Shown one piece after another: positions 10,504 through 20,407 of a stretch of DNA of 64,000 nt. Position numbers and translations under genes: made by a program. Origin of the DNA: Streptomyces cinnamoneus (GTDB lineage Bacteria > Actinomycetota > Actinomycetes > Streptomycetales > Streptomycetaceae); the NCBI RefSeq assembly GCF_014650495.1, contig NZ_BMVB01000023.1, positions 49,956 to 113,955 of the forward strand. The letters run 5' to 3'. Below the pieces are notes generated by a model. It did no database searches and was not told the DNA's origin. It saw only the letters and a program-made list of their open reading frames with translations. Within the stretch, counting starts at the first letter, position 1. The number at the start of each line of letters is the position of its first letter.

Positions 10504-11124
10504 ATGGCAGAGAAGACGTGGGGGCGGGCGGCATACGTCGCGGGGCCCGTGTGCATGGGGGCCTACGGCCTCGTACGGCTGGTCGACGAGGAGCGCGGCC
10601 CGGGGCCGGCCTGGACGCTGGGCCACCTCGCCCTGCTGGCGGGCGTCGTGCTGTTCGCCCCGGTGTTCGTGGGGCTGGGCGCCCGGGCGGCGCGCGGAAG
10701 GGGAGCGGCCGGCCGGTGGTCCGCCGGTACCGGGCTCGTCCTGGGCCTGCTGGGCGTGGCGGCGGTGACGGTGCAGGCGGGGATCGACCTGCTCGTCGGC
10801 TCCCGGTCGGAGGACCGGGCGACCATGGACGCGCTCTTCGAGCGCATCCAGAGCCACGCCGGGGTGAAGCCCGCCTTCTACACCGTCGGCCCGTTGCTCT
10901 TCTACGTGGGACTGGTGCTGCTCGTGGGGCAGCTGGCGGTTCAGCGTGCGACCGCGGCCTGGCGGCCGCCGGCCGTCGTGGCCGGGGTGGCGGTCACCGC
11001 CGCGAGCCTGGACCTCATACCCGTGGGCGCGTTGCTGTTCCTCCTGGTGCTCGCCCCGCTCCGCGACGCGTCCGCCGACGGGGCACCGCCGGCGGCGCGA
11101 CCCGCGCCGCGCCGCACGGCGTGA
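10504..11124 (+). CDS. Hypothetical polytopic membrane protein
   Basis: This 206-residue protein has about five hydrophobic segments (near residues 10-24, 37-58, 75-97, 122-142 and 152-180) and a Pro/Arg-rich cytoplasmic-looking tail. I do not recognise a family. It starts at ATG after AAAGGA, 80 bases downstream of hutI, so it may be read from the hut promoter or its own. It converges on the sigI gene 63 bases away. Streptomyces coelicolor, as I recall, also has a membrane protein gene between hutI and sigI, which suggests a conserved neighbourhood. Confidence 0.65.
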   Translation: MAEKTWGRAAYVAGPVCMGAYGLVRLVDEERGPGPAWTLGHLALLAGVVLFAPVFVGLGARAARGRGAAGRWSAGTGLVLGLLGVAAVTVQAGIDLLVGSRSEDRATMDALFERIQSHAGVKPAFYTVGPLLFYVGLVLLVGQLAVQRATAAWRPPAVVAGVAVTAASLDLIPVGALLFLLVLAPLRDASADGAPPAARPAPRRTA

Positions 11125-11187
11125 TCCGTGCGGCGCGCGGGCCGGTGAGCGGAGGCGGTGCCGTCCCGCAGGGGTGCGGCGCCGGTG

Positions 11188-12111
11188 TCACTCCTCGGTC
11201 AGCAGCCCCCGGCGCAGCCGCACCAGGGTGCGCGACAGCAGCCGTGAGACGTGCATCTGGGAGATGCCCAGTTCGTCGCCGATCTCCGACTGCGTCATGT
11301 TGGCCACGAAGCGCAGGGAGAGTATCCGCCGGTCCCGCGGCGGCAGTTCGGCGATGAGGGGCTTGAGCGACTCGACGTACTCGATGCCTTCGAGGCCGTG
11401 GTCCTCGTAGCCGATACGGTCCGAGAGGGAACCCTCGGGCTCGTCCTCGTCGGCCTGGGCGTCCAGCGAGCTCGCGGTGTACGCGTTGCTCGCGGCCATG
11501 CCCTCGACGACCTCGTCCTCCGACAGGCCCAGCCGCTCGGCCAGTTCGCCCACGGTGGGGGAGCGGTCGAGCTTCTGCGCCAGCTCGTCGCCGGCCCGGG
11601 CCAGATCGAGCCGGAGCTCCTGCAGGCGCCGGGGAACGCGCACCGACCAGCTCGTGTCACGGAAGAAGCGCTTGATCTCGCCGATGATCGTCGGCATCGC
11701 GAAGGTGGGGAACTCGACGCCGCGGCTCAGCTCGAAGCGGTCGATGGCCTTGATCAGCCCGATGGTCCCGACCTGGATGATGTCCTCCATCGGTTCGCTG
11801 CGGGTGCGGAACCGTGAGGCCGCGAACTTCACCAGTGCCAGGTTGAGTTCGACCAGCGTGTTGCGGACGTACGCGTACTCGTGGGTGCCCTCTTCGAGCG
11901 ACGCGAGGCGCGCGAAGAGCGTCTTGGACAGAGCACGTGCGTCGACCGCTCCCACCTCTTCGTAGGGCGGGATGTCGGGGAGCCCGGTGAGACCGGGGTC
12001 GCTGTGCTCGGGCGGGGTTGTCGACGACGCGGTCTCCCGGTCCTCGGAGGTGCGCTCCGCCGGGGCGGCGCACGAGGTATCGGAATGCTTTTCGTCGAGC
12101 CGGGGTGACAT
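11188..12111 (-). CDS. sigI: SigB/SigF-family RNA polymerase sigma factor, SigI-like
   Basis: This is a 307-residue group 3 sigma factor. A polar, disordered N-terminus is followed by region 2 (LNLALVKFAASRFR ... DIIQVGTIGLIKAIDRF, then FPTFAMPTIIGEIKRFFRD), region 3 (TVGELAERLGLSEDEVVEG) and region 4 (QSEIGDELGISQMHVSRLL). I chose ATG 12111 because GGAGGAG lies 4 bases upstream; eight upstream in-frame codons exist but include this ribosome site. Divergent STAS and ATP-binding genes provide the anti-sigma switch. The symbol rests on recalled synteny with S. coelicolor, where sigI, arsI and prsI lie beside hut genes. Such sigma factors serve osmotic and general stress. Confidence 0.9.
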   Translation of the reverse strand: MSPRLDEKHSDTSCAAPAERTSEDRETASSTTPPEHSDPGLTGLPDIPPYEEVGAVDARALSKTLFARLASLEEGTHEYAYVRNTLVELNLALVKFAASRFRTRSEPMEDIIQVGTIGLIKAIDRFELSRGVEFPTFAMPTIIGEIKRFFRDTSWSVRVPRRLQELRLDLARAGDELAQKLDRSPTVGELAERLGLSEDEVVEGMAASNAYTASSLDAQADEDEPEGSLSDRIGYEDHGLEGIEYVESLKPLIAELPPRDRRILSLRFVANMTQSEIGDELGISQMHVSRLLSRTLVRLRRGLLTEE

Positions 12112-12312
12112 GGTCTCCTCCATCATTCTCGGCACATGGCTGCCGATGCCGTGACCCTTTTGCTGCGGTTTGCGGCGCCTCCGAGCCGTCCGTGGTGGAT
12201 GTGTCCCTACTAGCCCTACCGGTCTTTGCCTTCCTGTGGCAAGTGCCGTTTGTCCGGTTACGTCGGAAATGGCGGAAGTTCGGCTTCCGGACGCGCGTCA
12301 GGAAGGCGTAGG

Positions 12313-12336
12313 GTTTTGCCTGCGCCACACGGGTAC
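12313..12336 (+). promoter_or_regulatory. SigB-type promoter upstream of arsI
   Basis: GTTT (12313-12316) and GGGTAC (12331-12336) are separated by 14 bases, matching the Streptomyces SigB/SigF-family consensus GNNT-N14-16-GGGTAC/T. Transcription would start near 12343, about 28 bases before the arsI ATG, leaving room for the GGGGAG ribosome site. If SigI or a relative uses it, the module would be under feedback. The wider 12112-12370 gap between the divergent genes shows no equally good site for sigI itself. Confidence 0.55.
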
Positions 12337-12370
12337 GCCATGAAGGCACGTAAGGCACGAAGGGGAGCGC

Positions 12371-12739
12371 ATGGAACGCGGGATGGTCGGCAATCCGAGT
12401 AGAGGCCGACTGCAGGTGGAGGTCCGGCGTCATGGTGCGAGCTCGATCGTGTCACCGGCGGGTGAGCTCGATCACCACACGGCCGAATTGTTGCGTGGAC
12501 CACTCGAGGACTGCGTCCGTGACGGCGACGCACGCGTGGTGGTCGACTGCTCGCAGCTCGACTTCTGCGACTCCACCGGACTGAACGTGCTCCTCGGTGC
12601 GCGGCTGAAGGCCGAGGCCGCCGGAGGGGCGATCCATCTGGCCGCCATGGGCCCCGTCGTCGCCCGGGTCTTCGAGATCACGGGCGCCGGAGCCGTCTTC
12701 ACCGTTCACGACACGCTCGATGCGGCCCTCGCCGACTGA
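12371..12739 (+). CDS. arsI: STAS-domain anti-sigma factor antagonist, ArsI-like
   Basis: The 122-residue single-domain protein is of the SpoIIAA/RsbV/BldG type. The phosphorylation site is Ser68 in LDFCDSTGLNVLL; an anti-sigma kinase would phosphorylate it, and the unphosphorylated form would bind the anti-sigma factor and free the sigma factor. The start ATG follows GGGGAG. It is divergent from sigI and followed, 155 bases on, by the ATP-binding protein gene, so all three parts of a partner switch are here. The symbol is based on recalled S. coelicolor synteny. Confidence 0.88.
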   Translation: MERGMVGNPSRGRLQVEVRRHGASSIVSPAGELDHHTAELLRGPLEDCVRDGDARVVVDCSQLDFCDSTGLNVLLGARLKAEAAGGAIHLAAMGPVVARVFEITGAGAVFTVHDTLDAALAD

Positions 12740-12772
12740 GCTCGTCCGAATATCTCCTTCCGGTCCGCAGTT

Positions 12773-12787
12773 GCCTGTGTCACAGGC
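12773..12787. repeat. Short perfect inverted repeat after arsI
   Basis: GCCTGTG (12773-12779) and CACAGGC (12781-12787) are exact reverse complements around one base. It lies 33 bases after the arsI stop and 107 before prsI. It may be a protein-binding site for prsI, since it is short for a terminator, has a one-base centre and no T-run. Confidence 0.35.
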
Positions 12788-12894
12788 GTCATGTCGAATT
12801 CGTGGGTGTTCTCACGATTCCGCCGGGCAGGAGACAGCTGAATCCCTTGTAGATGTTCGTGTTCGTTTCGGTGAATCGGTGAGGTGAAGCGCTG

Positions 12895-13389
12895 ATGAGC
12901 ACCCCCCGGGCGTGCCCACCGCCGGACGGTCCCGGTCCGGATGGACCGGGCGCCGTCCCGGCCGGTTCACCGCCACCGGCCGGCCAGAGCCGCAGGCTGC
13001 GCCTCGTCGGCGTGGGCGGCGCCGTGCCGCTCTCCCGTGATTTCACCCGGCAGGCGCTCCACGACTGGGGCTGGCTGCCGGCCGGCACCGCCGACCACCG
13101 CGCCGCCGCCGAGGACGTCCTGCTGGTCGTCTCCGAGCTGGTCACCAACGCCTGTCTGCACGCCGACGGCCCCGAGGAGCTGCGGGTCAGCTGCACCGGC
13201 AAGGTGCTGCGGCTGGAGGTCGCCGACCTCGGCGCCGGCACGCCCGCGCCCCGCACCCCGCACCGCGCGGGACGGCCGGGCGGCCACGGCATGTTCATCG
13301 TGCAGCGGCTCTGCCTGGACTGGGGCGTCCTGCGGCGCGACGGCGTCGCCGGCAAGACGGTCTGGGCGGAGCTGGCCGCCCCGTCCTGA
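12895..13389 (+). CDS. prsI: ATP-binding anti-sigma factor (HATPase_c), PrsI-like
   Basis: The 164-residue protein has a Pro/Gly-rich first 35 residues and then a GHKL ATPase fold of the RsbW/SpoIIAB group. The N-box is VVSELVTNACLHA, the G1 box VADLGAGTP, and the G2 box GRPGGHGMFIVQRL. It would bind and inactivate the sigma factor and phosphorylate the STAS protein. ATG 12895 follows GGTGAGGTGAAG. The spacing of 155 bases from arsI suggests an independent start as well as possible read-through. Streptomyces genomes hold dozens of such proteins; context ties this one to sigI. Confidence 0.85.
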   Translation: MSTPRACPPPDGPGPDGPGAVPAGSPPPAGQSRRLRLVGVGGAVPLSRDFTRQALHDWGWLPAGTADHRAAAEDVLLVVSELVTNACLHADGPEELRVSCTGKVLRLEVADLGAGTPAPRTPHRAGRPGGHGMFIVQRLCLDWGVLRRDGVAGKTVWAELAAPS

Positions 13390-13445
13390 CGGGCCGGACA
13401 CGCCTGCCCCGTACGGGACCCCCGTCCGGACACACCCTCCCGGAG

Positions 13446-13480
13446 CACGCCGCGCATCGAGTGCGGCGTGTTCTTTGTCT
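13446..13480 (+). terminator. Rho-independent terminator after prsI
   Basis: CACGCCGC (13446-13453) pairs with GCGGCGTG (13463-13470) across a 9-base loop, followed at once by the T-rich stretch TTCTTTGTCTT. This is a classic intrinsic terminator 57 bases after the stop. Confidence 0.75.
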
Positions 13481-13574
13481 TCCCTCTCCACGGTCCCCGG
13501 CGTACTGTCGGCGCCCGATCTGATGTGCCGTCAGTGAATTTCGGCTGCGGCACCGGACGAGAGGGGAACCCCAG

Positions 13575-14417
13575 GTGTCCCACATCCCACGCCACCCCGT
13601 GCGCCGCGCCGGTGCGCTCGTGGTCTCGGCGGCGCTGGCCGGTGGCACGATCCTGCTGGTCGCCCCGGCCGCGCAGGCCCAGACCGTCGACGTCGAGTAC
13701 CACTGCAAGACCCCCATCGGGGACAAGAGTGCCGTCTCCCCCATCGACATCAAGGCCGTGGCGAGCGGCGACGCGTACACACTCACCATGTCCTTCCAAA
13801 AGGGCGTCTCCTCCAGCCCCATCGAGCTCGGCAAGGGCGCGATGAAGCCGAGCGCCGTCATCAAGCTCGGCGGCGCCGACAGCGGCACGGTGGCGGTCTC
13901 CGGCCCCGCCAACGACCAGCCGATACCGCCCAACACCCCCATCAAGATCAGCGACTTGTCGGGTACGTACACGCCGAAGAAGGCCGGACAGGTCACCTTC
14001 ACGGCCTCGACCCTCACCATCTCCGCGCTCGGGACCACGACCACCTGCAACCCCGCGAACAACCCCAAGCCGTCCCTGACCCTCGACGTCAAGGCCCCGG
14101 GCGGCTCCACCGGCGGCTCCACCGGCGGCTCCACGAGCGGGTCCACGGGCGGGTCCACCGGCGGATCGACGAGCGGTTCGACCGGCGGTTCCACCGCGGG
14201 CTCGACCGGAGGGTCGTCCACCGGCGGCTCCGGCAGCACCGGCGGCAGCACGGGCGGCACGACCGGTTCCACGTCCGGCACGTCCGGCGGCGGTCAGTTG
14301 CCGCAGACCGGGCCCAGCGACTCCGCCGTCGCCCTCGGCACCCTCGGCGGCACGGTGCTCCTCGCCGGCGTCGCCGGCACCCTCTGGCTCACCCGGAGGC
14401 GCCGCACCACCGGCTGA
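13575..14417 (+). CDS. Sortase-anchored (LPQTG) surface protein with Gly/Ser/Thr stalk
   Basis: The 280-residue precursor has a signal peptide (residues 1-35, ending APAAQAQ), a mature domain of about 135 residues (YHCKTPIGDKSAVSPIDIK onward, with Cys at YHCKT and TTCNP that could pair), a Gly/Ser/Thr repeat stalk of about 65 residues, then LPQTG, a hydrophobic segment and an RRRR tail. That is the full sorting signal for sortase coupling to peptidoglycan. The GTG start follows GAGGGGA. The mature domain may be DUF6801-like, which I cannot confirm. It heads a three-gene operon whose other two products are also surface proteins with a single C-terminal anchor; no sortase gene is nearby. Confidence 0.85.
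   Translation: MSHIPRHPVRRAGALVVSAALAGGTILLVAPAAQAQTVDVEYHCKTPIGDKSAVSPIDIKAVASGDAYTLTMSFQKGVSSSPIELGKGAMKPSAVIKLGGADSGTVAVSGPANDQPIPPNTPIKISDLSGTYTPKKAGQVTFTASTLTISALGTTTTCNPANNPKPSLTLDVKAPGGSTGGSTGGSTSGSTGGSTGGSTSGSTGGSTAGSTGGSSTGGSGSTGGSTGGTTGSTSGTSGGGQLPQTGPSDSAVALGTLGGTVLLAGVAGTLWLTRRRRTTG
14100..14300 (+). repeat. Low-complexity STGG-type repeat tract
   Basis: Imperfect tandem units of 12-15 bases encode repeated Ser-Thr-Gly-Gly and Ser-Thr-Ser-Gly groups that form the stalk of the LPQTG protein. Synonymous codons vary between units (tccacc, tcgacg, tccacg), so the tract is old or selected at protein level, not a fresh slippage array. Length variation between strains is likely. Confidence 0.85.
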
Positions 14418-14450
14418 CCCCCGTATCCCCCCACGCCCAGGGAGCCGCCG

Positions 14451-15287
14451 ATGACGTCCCGCACCCGCGCCGCCGCGCTCTCGGCCGTACTGGTGCTGAT
14501 CACCCTCCCGGCGGCCCCCGGCGCGGCCGCCGCGGACGCGACGCCGTGGACGGCCGTCCCCGCCCCCGCCGGCGCGAAGGGCCCCACGACCGAGGACCGG
14601 TCCGCCTTCTACCTGGAGGGCGCGCCCGGCACGGTGCTGCAGGACAAGCTGTCGGTCGTGAACCCCGGCGACCGGCCCCGCACCGTCGAGCTGCGCGCCA
14701 CCGGCCCGTGGGTCGCCCTCGCGACCGCACGGGTGACCGTCCCGCCCCGCACCCGCGCGGACGTGCCGCTGACGGTGACCGTCCCCGTGGGCACGGGGCC
14801 CGGCCGCCACGCCGCCGCCGTGGTCGCGACGGGGGAGGGCCGGCTGCTGCGGGTCCCCCTGGCGGTACGCGTCGGCGGCCCGGCCCTGTCCGCGCTCTCG
14901 GTCGAGCACGTCCGGGTCAGCGGCACGGGCGGCGCCGCGGTCATCCGCTACTCCCTGGTCAACCGGGGCAACACCGCCCTCGCCCCGCGCCTCGCCCTGC
15001 GCGCCGAGGGGCTCTTCGGCGAGGTCCTGAGCCGGCCCGCCTCCGGCGTGCCCGCCGAGCTGCTGCCGGGCCGCAGCGTGCGGCTGACCGAGAAGTGGCC
15101 GGACGCCCCGCGCCTGGACCGGGTGCGGGTGCGCGTCACGGCCACGACCCCGGACGGCATCCGTGCAGCCGCCTCCGGCGCGTACACGCCCCTGCCGTGG
15201 CTGGGCCCCGCCCTCGCCGGCGCGGCCGCCCTGGCGGCGGCAGGCGCGACCGTACGGCTCGTACGCCGCCGCAAGGCCCGCTCATGA
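14451..15287 (+). CDS. DUF916-like (WxL-interacting-type) exported membrane protein
   Basis: The 278-residue protein has a signal peptide (1-29), two Ig-like domains, a membrane segment near residues 245-270 and an RRRK tail. Domain one (about 40-135) reads like DUF916/WxLIP: FYLEGAPGTVLQDKLSVVNP, WVALATARVTVPPRTRADV, and GTGPGRHAAAVVATGEGR. Domain two (about 140-235) is DUF3324-like: RYSLVNRGNTALAPRLALR followed by a LLPGRSV turn. In Firmicutes this pair binds WxL proteins and peptidoglycan. It starts 33 bases after the LPQTG gene and its stop overlaps the next start (ATGA), so the three are co-translated. The DUF assignment is by eye. Confidence 0.7.
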   Translation: MTSRTRAAALSAVLVLITLPAAPGAAAADATPWTAVPAPAGAKGPTTEDRSAFYLEGAPGTVLQDKLSVVNPGDRPRTVELRATGPWVALATARVTVPPRTRADVPLTVTVPVGTGPGRHAAAVVATGEGRLLRVPLAVRVGGPALSALSVEHVRVSGTGGAAVIRYSLVNRGNTALAPRLALRAEGLFGEVLSRPASGVPAELLPGRSVRLTEKWPDAPRLDRVRVRVTATTPDGIRAAASGAYTPLPWLGPALAGAAALAAAGATVRLVRRRKARS

Positions 15288-16315
15288 ACGGCCGAGGCGT
15301 GCGGGCCCGGCTCGTGGCGCTGCTCGCCGCGCTCCTGCTCGGCACCGCCCCCGCCACAGGCATCGCAGCAGTACCAGCCGTCGCAGCAGCCACAGCCACA
15401 GCATCGGCCGCCGCATTCGCCCAGCGCGCCGAGGCCCCCGGCGTCACCCTCGACCACCCCGAGGCCGCCCGCGGCGCGAGCGTCACCGTCAGCGGCAAGG
15501 GCTGGCGGCCCGGGGCCCTGCTGACCCTGCTCGTCTGCGGCCAGAACATGATCGGCGGCACCAACGCCTGCGCCAACGCCGAGGGCCGCACCGTCACCAC
15601 CGCCCCCGACGGCACCTTCCGGCGCGTCCTGCCCGTCGCGGCGCCGCCCGAGCCGTGCCCGTGCGTGGTGCACGTCGCGACGGTCACGGGCGAGCCGGCG
15701 GCGGCGGACGCGGCGTTCTCCGTCACCGGGCACCCGGTCGAGCCCCTGCCGCAGCGGACCGGCGGCGAGCGGCTGAGCGTGCTCGACGCCCGGCTGGAGG
15801 GTGGCGGCTCCCTGCTGACCTGGTTCGGCGCCCCGCCCAAGCGCCGCCTCGTCGTCACCGTCGCCAACCTCGGGCCGACGCCCGCCGTGGACCCGGCCTT
15901 CCGGCTCGGTACGTCCCGCGGGGTGCTCGCCCCGTCCTGGGAGGACCGGCCCTGGCGCGGCACCGTCGCCGCCGGAAGCAAGGAGCGGGTGTCGCTGGAC
16001 GTCGAGCTGGCGGCGGGCGCGTACGGGGACTACCTCGTCTCGCTGCAGTACGGCGGCACGGTGCTCGTCGAGCAGCCGTGGGACGTGAGCCGCCCGTGGG
16101 GCGTGACGCTGTTCTGGATCCTGCTGTGCGTCGTGGTGCCGCTGGCGGTCTTCCGCGCCGGCATGGCCGTGGTGGACCGGCTCCGCCCCCGTGCGCCCGC
16201 AGGGCCCGCGCCGGGACCGGGCGGCGCGGCGGCCGGCGCGTCCCTGCCCTGGTTCGCCCCGGCCACCGGTCCGGGCGCGGCGCCGCGGCAGGAGCCGGGC
16301 GGGGGCGCGCGGTGA
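15284..16315 (+). CDS. Membrane-anchored protein with neocarzinostatin-like domain
   Basis: The 343-residue protein has a signal peptide (1-40), a neocarzinostatin-apoprotein-like Ig domain at about 48-145 (SVTVSGKGWRPGALLTLLVC, then TTAPDGTFRRVLPV and PCPCVVHVATVTG), a second beta-rich domain (about 165-265), one membrane segment (VTLFWILLCVVVPLAVF) and a basic, Pro/Gly-rich tail. The same domain arrangement occurs in Streptomyces proteins of unknown function; it need not bind an enediyne. ATG 15284 overlaps the upstream stop. The operon ends here with a strong terminator. Confidence 0.72.
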   Translation: MNGRGVRARLVALLAALLLGTAPATGIAAVPAVAAATATASAAAFAQRAEAPGVTLDHPEAARGASVTVSGKGWRPGALLTLLVCGQNMIGGTNACANAEGRTVTTAPDGTFRRVLPVAAPPEPCPCVVHVATVTGEPAAADAAFSVTGHPVEPLPQRTGGERLSVLDARLEGGGSLLTWFGAPPKRRLVVTVANLGPTPAVDPAFRLGTSRGVLAPSWEDRPWRGTVAAGSKERVSLDVELAAGAYGDYLVSLQYGGTVLVEQPWDVSRPWGVTLFWILLCVVVPLAVFRAGMAVVDRLRPRAPAGPAPGPGGAAAGASLPWFAPATGPGAAPRQEPGGGAR

Positions 16316-16320
16316 AACGC

Positions 16321-16358
16321 GAAGTGCCCCCGGCGCATCATTGCGCCGGGGGCACTTC
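16321..16358. terminator. Bidirectional terminator between convergent genes
   Basis: A perfect 17-bp stem: the arm GAAGTGCCCCCGGCGCA (16321-16337) and its exact complement (16342-16358) with a 4-base loop, tcat. It separates the neocarzinostatin-like gene from the convergent peptide transporter and can act in both directions. Confidence 0.85.
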
Positions 16359-16401
16359 TCACGTGTACGGACGGGTCACGTACGGGCCGATCGCATCAGC
16401 G

Positions 16402-17934
<1,533 letters not shown>

Positions 17935-18404
17935 GGTCAATCCTTGTGTTCTCGGGACGCGCGGTGGAGCGGGGTGCGCGCCCGGGTGGGGGTTGGCCGG
18001 CACCGGCTACGCGCCGCCCGCCCCCACGCCCGAGGGGTTCGGTCCCTCGGGGTACGAGGAGCCGGCAGGACGGCCGCACGCCGGGATCCACGTCCGCGCG
18101 CACCTTCGCGCGACGGACCCGGCCGACAGGTCATTCACTGTGAAACAAGACTGGGGGTCCAGCCCTGCGCACAACAGAGACCTTCGGCGCGTCGGACAAG
18201 CCGAAGGTCCCTCGGTGGTGCTACAGACGTCGGGTCACCATACGTCACACCCTGCCCCGGAATGGAAGCCGTTGAGACATGGATCACAGCGTTTTCCGGA
18301 ACCGCTGACGCATATTCGAAGGTGATAGCACTTTCGGTGAAGTGTTGCCCCAGGACCCCTCCACTACACCTCTGACGTGCGCCCGAGCGGACTACCATCT
18401 CTGC
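17935..18404. promoter_or_regulatory. 470-base divergent region between peptide transporter and response regulator
   Basis: No gene is supported here. It holds an 11-base palindrome TTCACTGTGAA (18134-18144), about 190 bases before the transporter start, and a perfect 10-bp hairpin: GACCTTCGGC (18179-18188) and GCCGAAGGTC (18200-18209). The right end, ahead of the response regulator, is relatively AT-rich (18280-18345). The hairpin could end a short transcript on either strand or form a leader structure for the transporter mRNA. Confidence 0.5.
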
Positions 18405-19085
<681 letters not shown>

Positions 19086-19140
19086 GCCGGCACCGGGCCC
19101 CTCCCGGGCTGACCCCGTACCACCGCGCCCGGAGGGCATC

Positions 19141-20385
19141 GTGCGCCGCCGACTGATCAACTCAACCCTCGCCGTCGTGCTCGTCGTGATCGCCGTGTTC
19201 GGCATCTCGCTGGTCATCGTCGAGACCCGCACGATCGAGAGCAGCGCCCAGGAGAGCGTGCAGTCCGAGGCCGTGCGCCTGGTGAGCATCGTCGACAGCC
19301 GGCTGGCGGGCGGCGAGCGCGTGGAGTCGGAGATCCTGCGCGAGCAGATCACCCCCAAGCGGTACGCGCGCATCGACATCCCCGGCCGGCAGTCCATCGA
19401 GATCGGCAGCCGGCCCGAGGGCGGGGTCATCACCGCCACGCTGAAGGGCGAGCAGGGCGAGACCGTACGCGTGGAGGAGTCCCGCTCCACGGTCAGCCGG
19501 GAGGTCGGCCGCACGCTGCTGGTCATCCTGGCCGTGGCGCTGCTCGCCGTGATCGCCGCCGTCTTCCTCGCGGTGCGCCAGGCCAACCGGCTCACCGCCC
19601 CGCTGACCGACCTCGCCGAGACGGCGGAGCGGCTGGGCTCCGGCGACCCCCGCCCCCGGCACCGCCGCTACGGGGTGCCGGAGCTGGACCGGGTGGCCGA
19701 CGTGCTGGACGCCAGCGCCGAGCGGATCGCCCGGATGCTCACGGCCGAGCGGCGGCTGGCGGCCGACGCCTCGCACCAGCTGCGCACGCCGCTGACCGCG
19801 CTGTCCATGCGGCTGGAGGAGATCACGCTCACCGACGACCCGGAGACGGTCAAGGAGGAGGCGACGATCGCCCTCACGCAGGTGGAGCGGCTCACCGACG
19901 TCGTCCAGCGGCTGCTGACCAACTCCCGCGACCCGCAGACGGGTTCCGCCGTCACCTTCGACCTCGACGAGGTCGTCAAGCAGCAGATCGAGGAGTGGCG
20001 GCCCGCCACCCGCACCGCCGGGCGGGCCCTGGTGCGCTCCGGCAAGCAGGGGCTGCGGGCGGTGGGCACCCCGGGCGCCGTCTCCCAGGTGCTGGCGACG
20101 CTGATCGAGAACTCGCTGATGCACGGGGACGGCACGGTCGCCATCCGCACCCGGGTGACCGGCAACCAGGCGGTCGTGGAGGTCTCCGACGAGGGGCCGG
20201 GCGTGCCGGCGGACCTGGGGTCGAGGGTCTTCGAGCGGACGGTCAGCGGCCGCAATTCGACGGGCCTGGGCCTGGCCGTCGCCCGCGACCTGGCGGAGGC
20301 GGACGGCGGGCGGCTGGAGCTGCTGCAGCAGCAGCCGCCGGTGTTCGCGCTGTTCCTGAGCCGGGAAGCCGACCCGCACGACTGA
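19141..20385 (+). CDS. Membrane sensor histidine kinase
   Basis: The 414-residue kinase pairs with the upstream regulator. Membrane helices are at about 6-26 and 124-146 around a 95-residue extracytoplasmic sensor, followed by a HAMP linker (QANRLTAPLTDLAETAERLG), a HisKA domain with His212 in DASHQLRTPLTALSM, and a HATPase domain with N-box TLIENSLMHGDG, G1 VSDEGPGVP and G2 GRNSTGLGLAVARDL. The GTG start at 19141 has CGGAGGG just upstream; an in-frame extension into the intergenic gap is unlikely. Its stop lies 22 bases from the convergent GtrA gene, with no obvious terminator. Confidence 0.93.
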   Translation: MRRRLINSTLAVVLVVIAVFGISLVIVETRTIESSAQESVQSEAVRLVSIVDSRLAGGERVESEILREQITPKRYARIDIPGRQSIEIGSRPEGGVITATLKGEQGETVRVEESRSTVSREVGRTLLVILAVALLAVIAAVFLAVRQANRLTAPLTDLAETAERLGSGDPRPRHRRYGVPELDRVADVLDASAERIARMLTAERRLAADASHQLRTPLTALSMRLEEITLTDDPETVKEEATIALTQVERLTDVVQRLLTNSRDPQTGSAVTFDLDEVVKQQIEEWRPATRTAGRALVRSGKQGLRAVGTPGAVSQVLATLIENSLMHGDGTVAIRTRVTGNQAVVEVSDEGPGVPADLGSRVFERTVSGRNSTGLGLAVARDLAEADGGRLELLQQQPPVFALFLSREADPHD

Positions 20386-20407
20386 CGCCGCCGCCCGCCC
20401 GCCCGGC

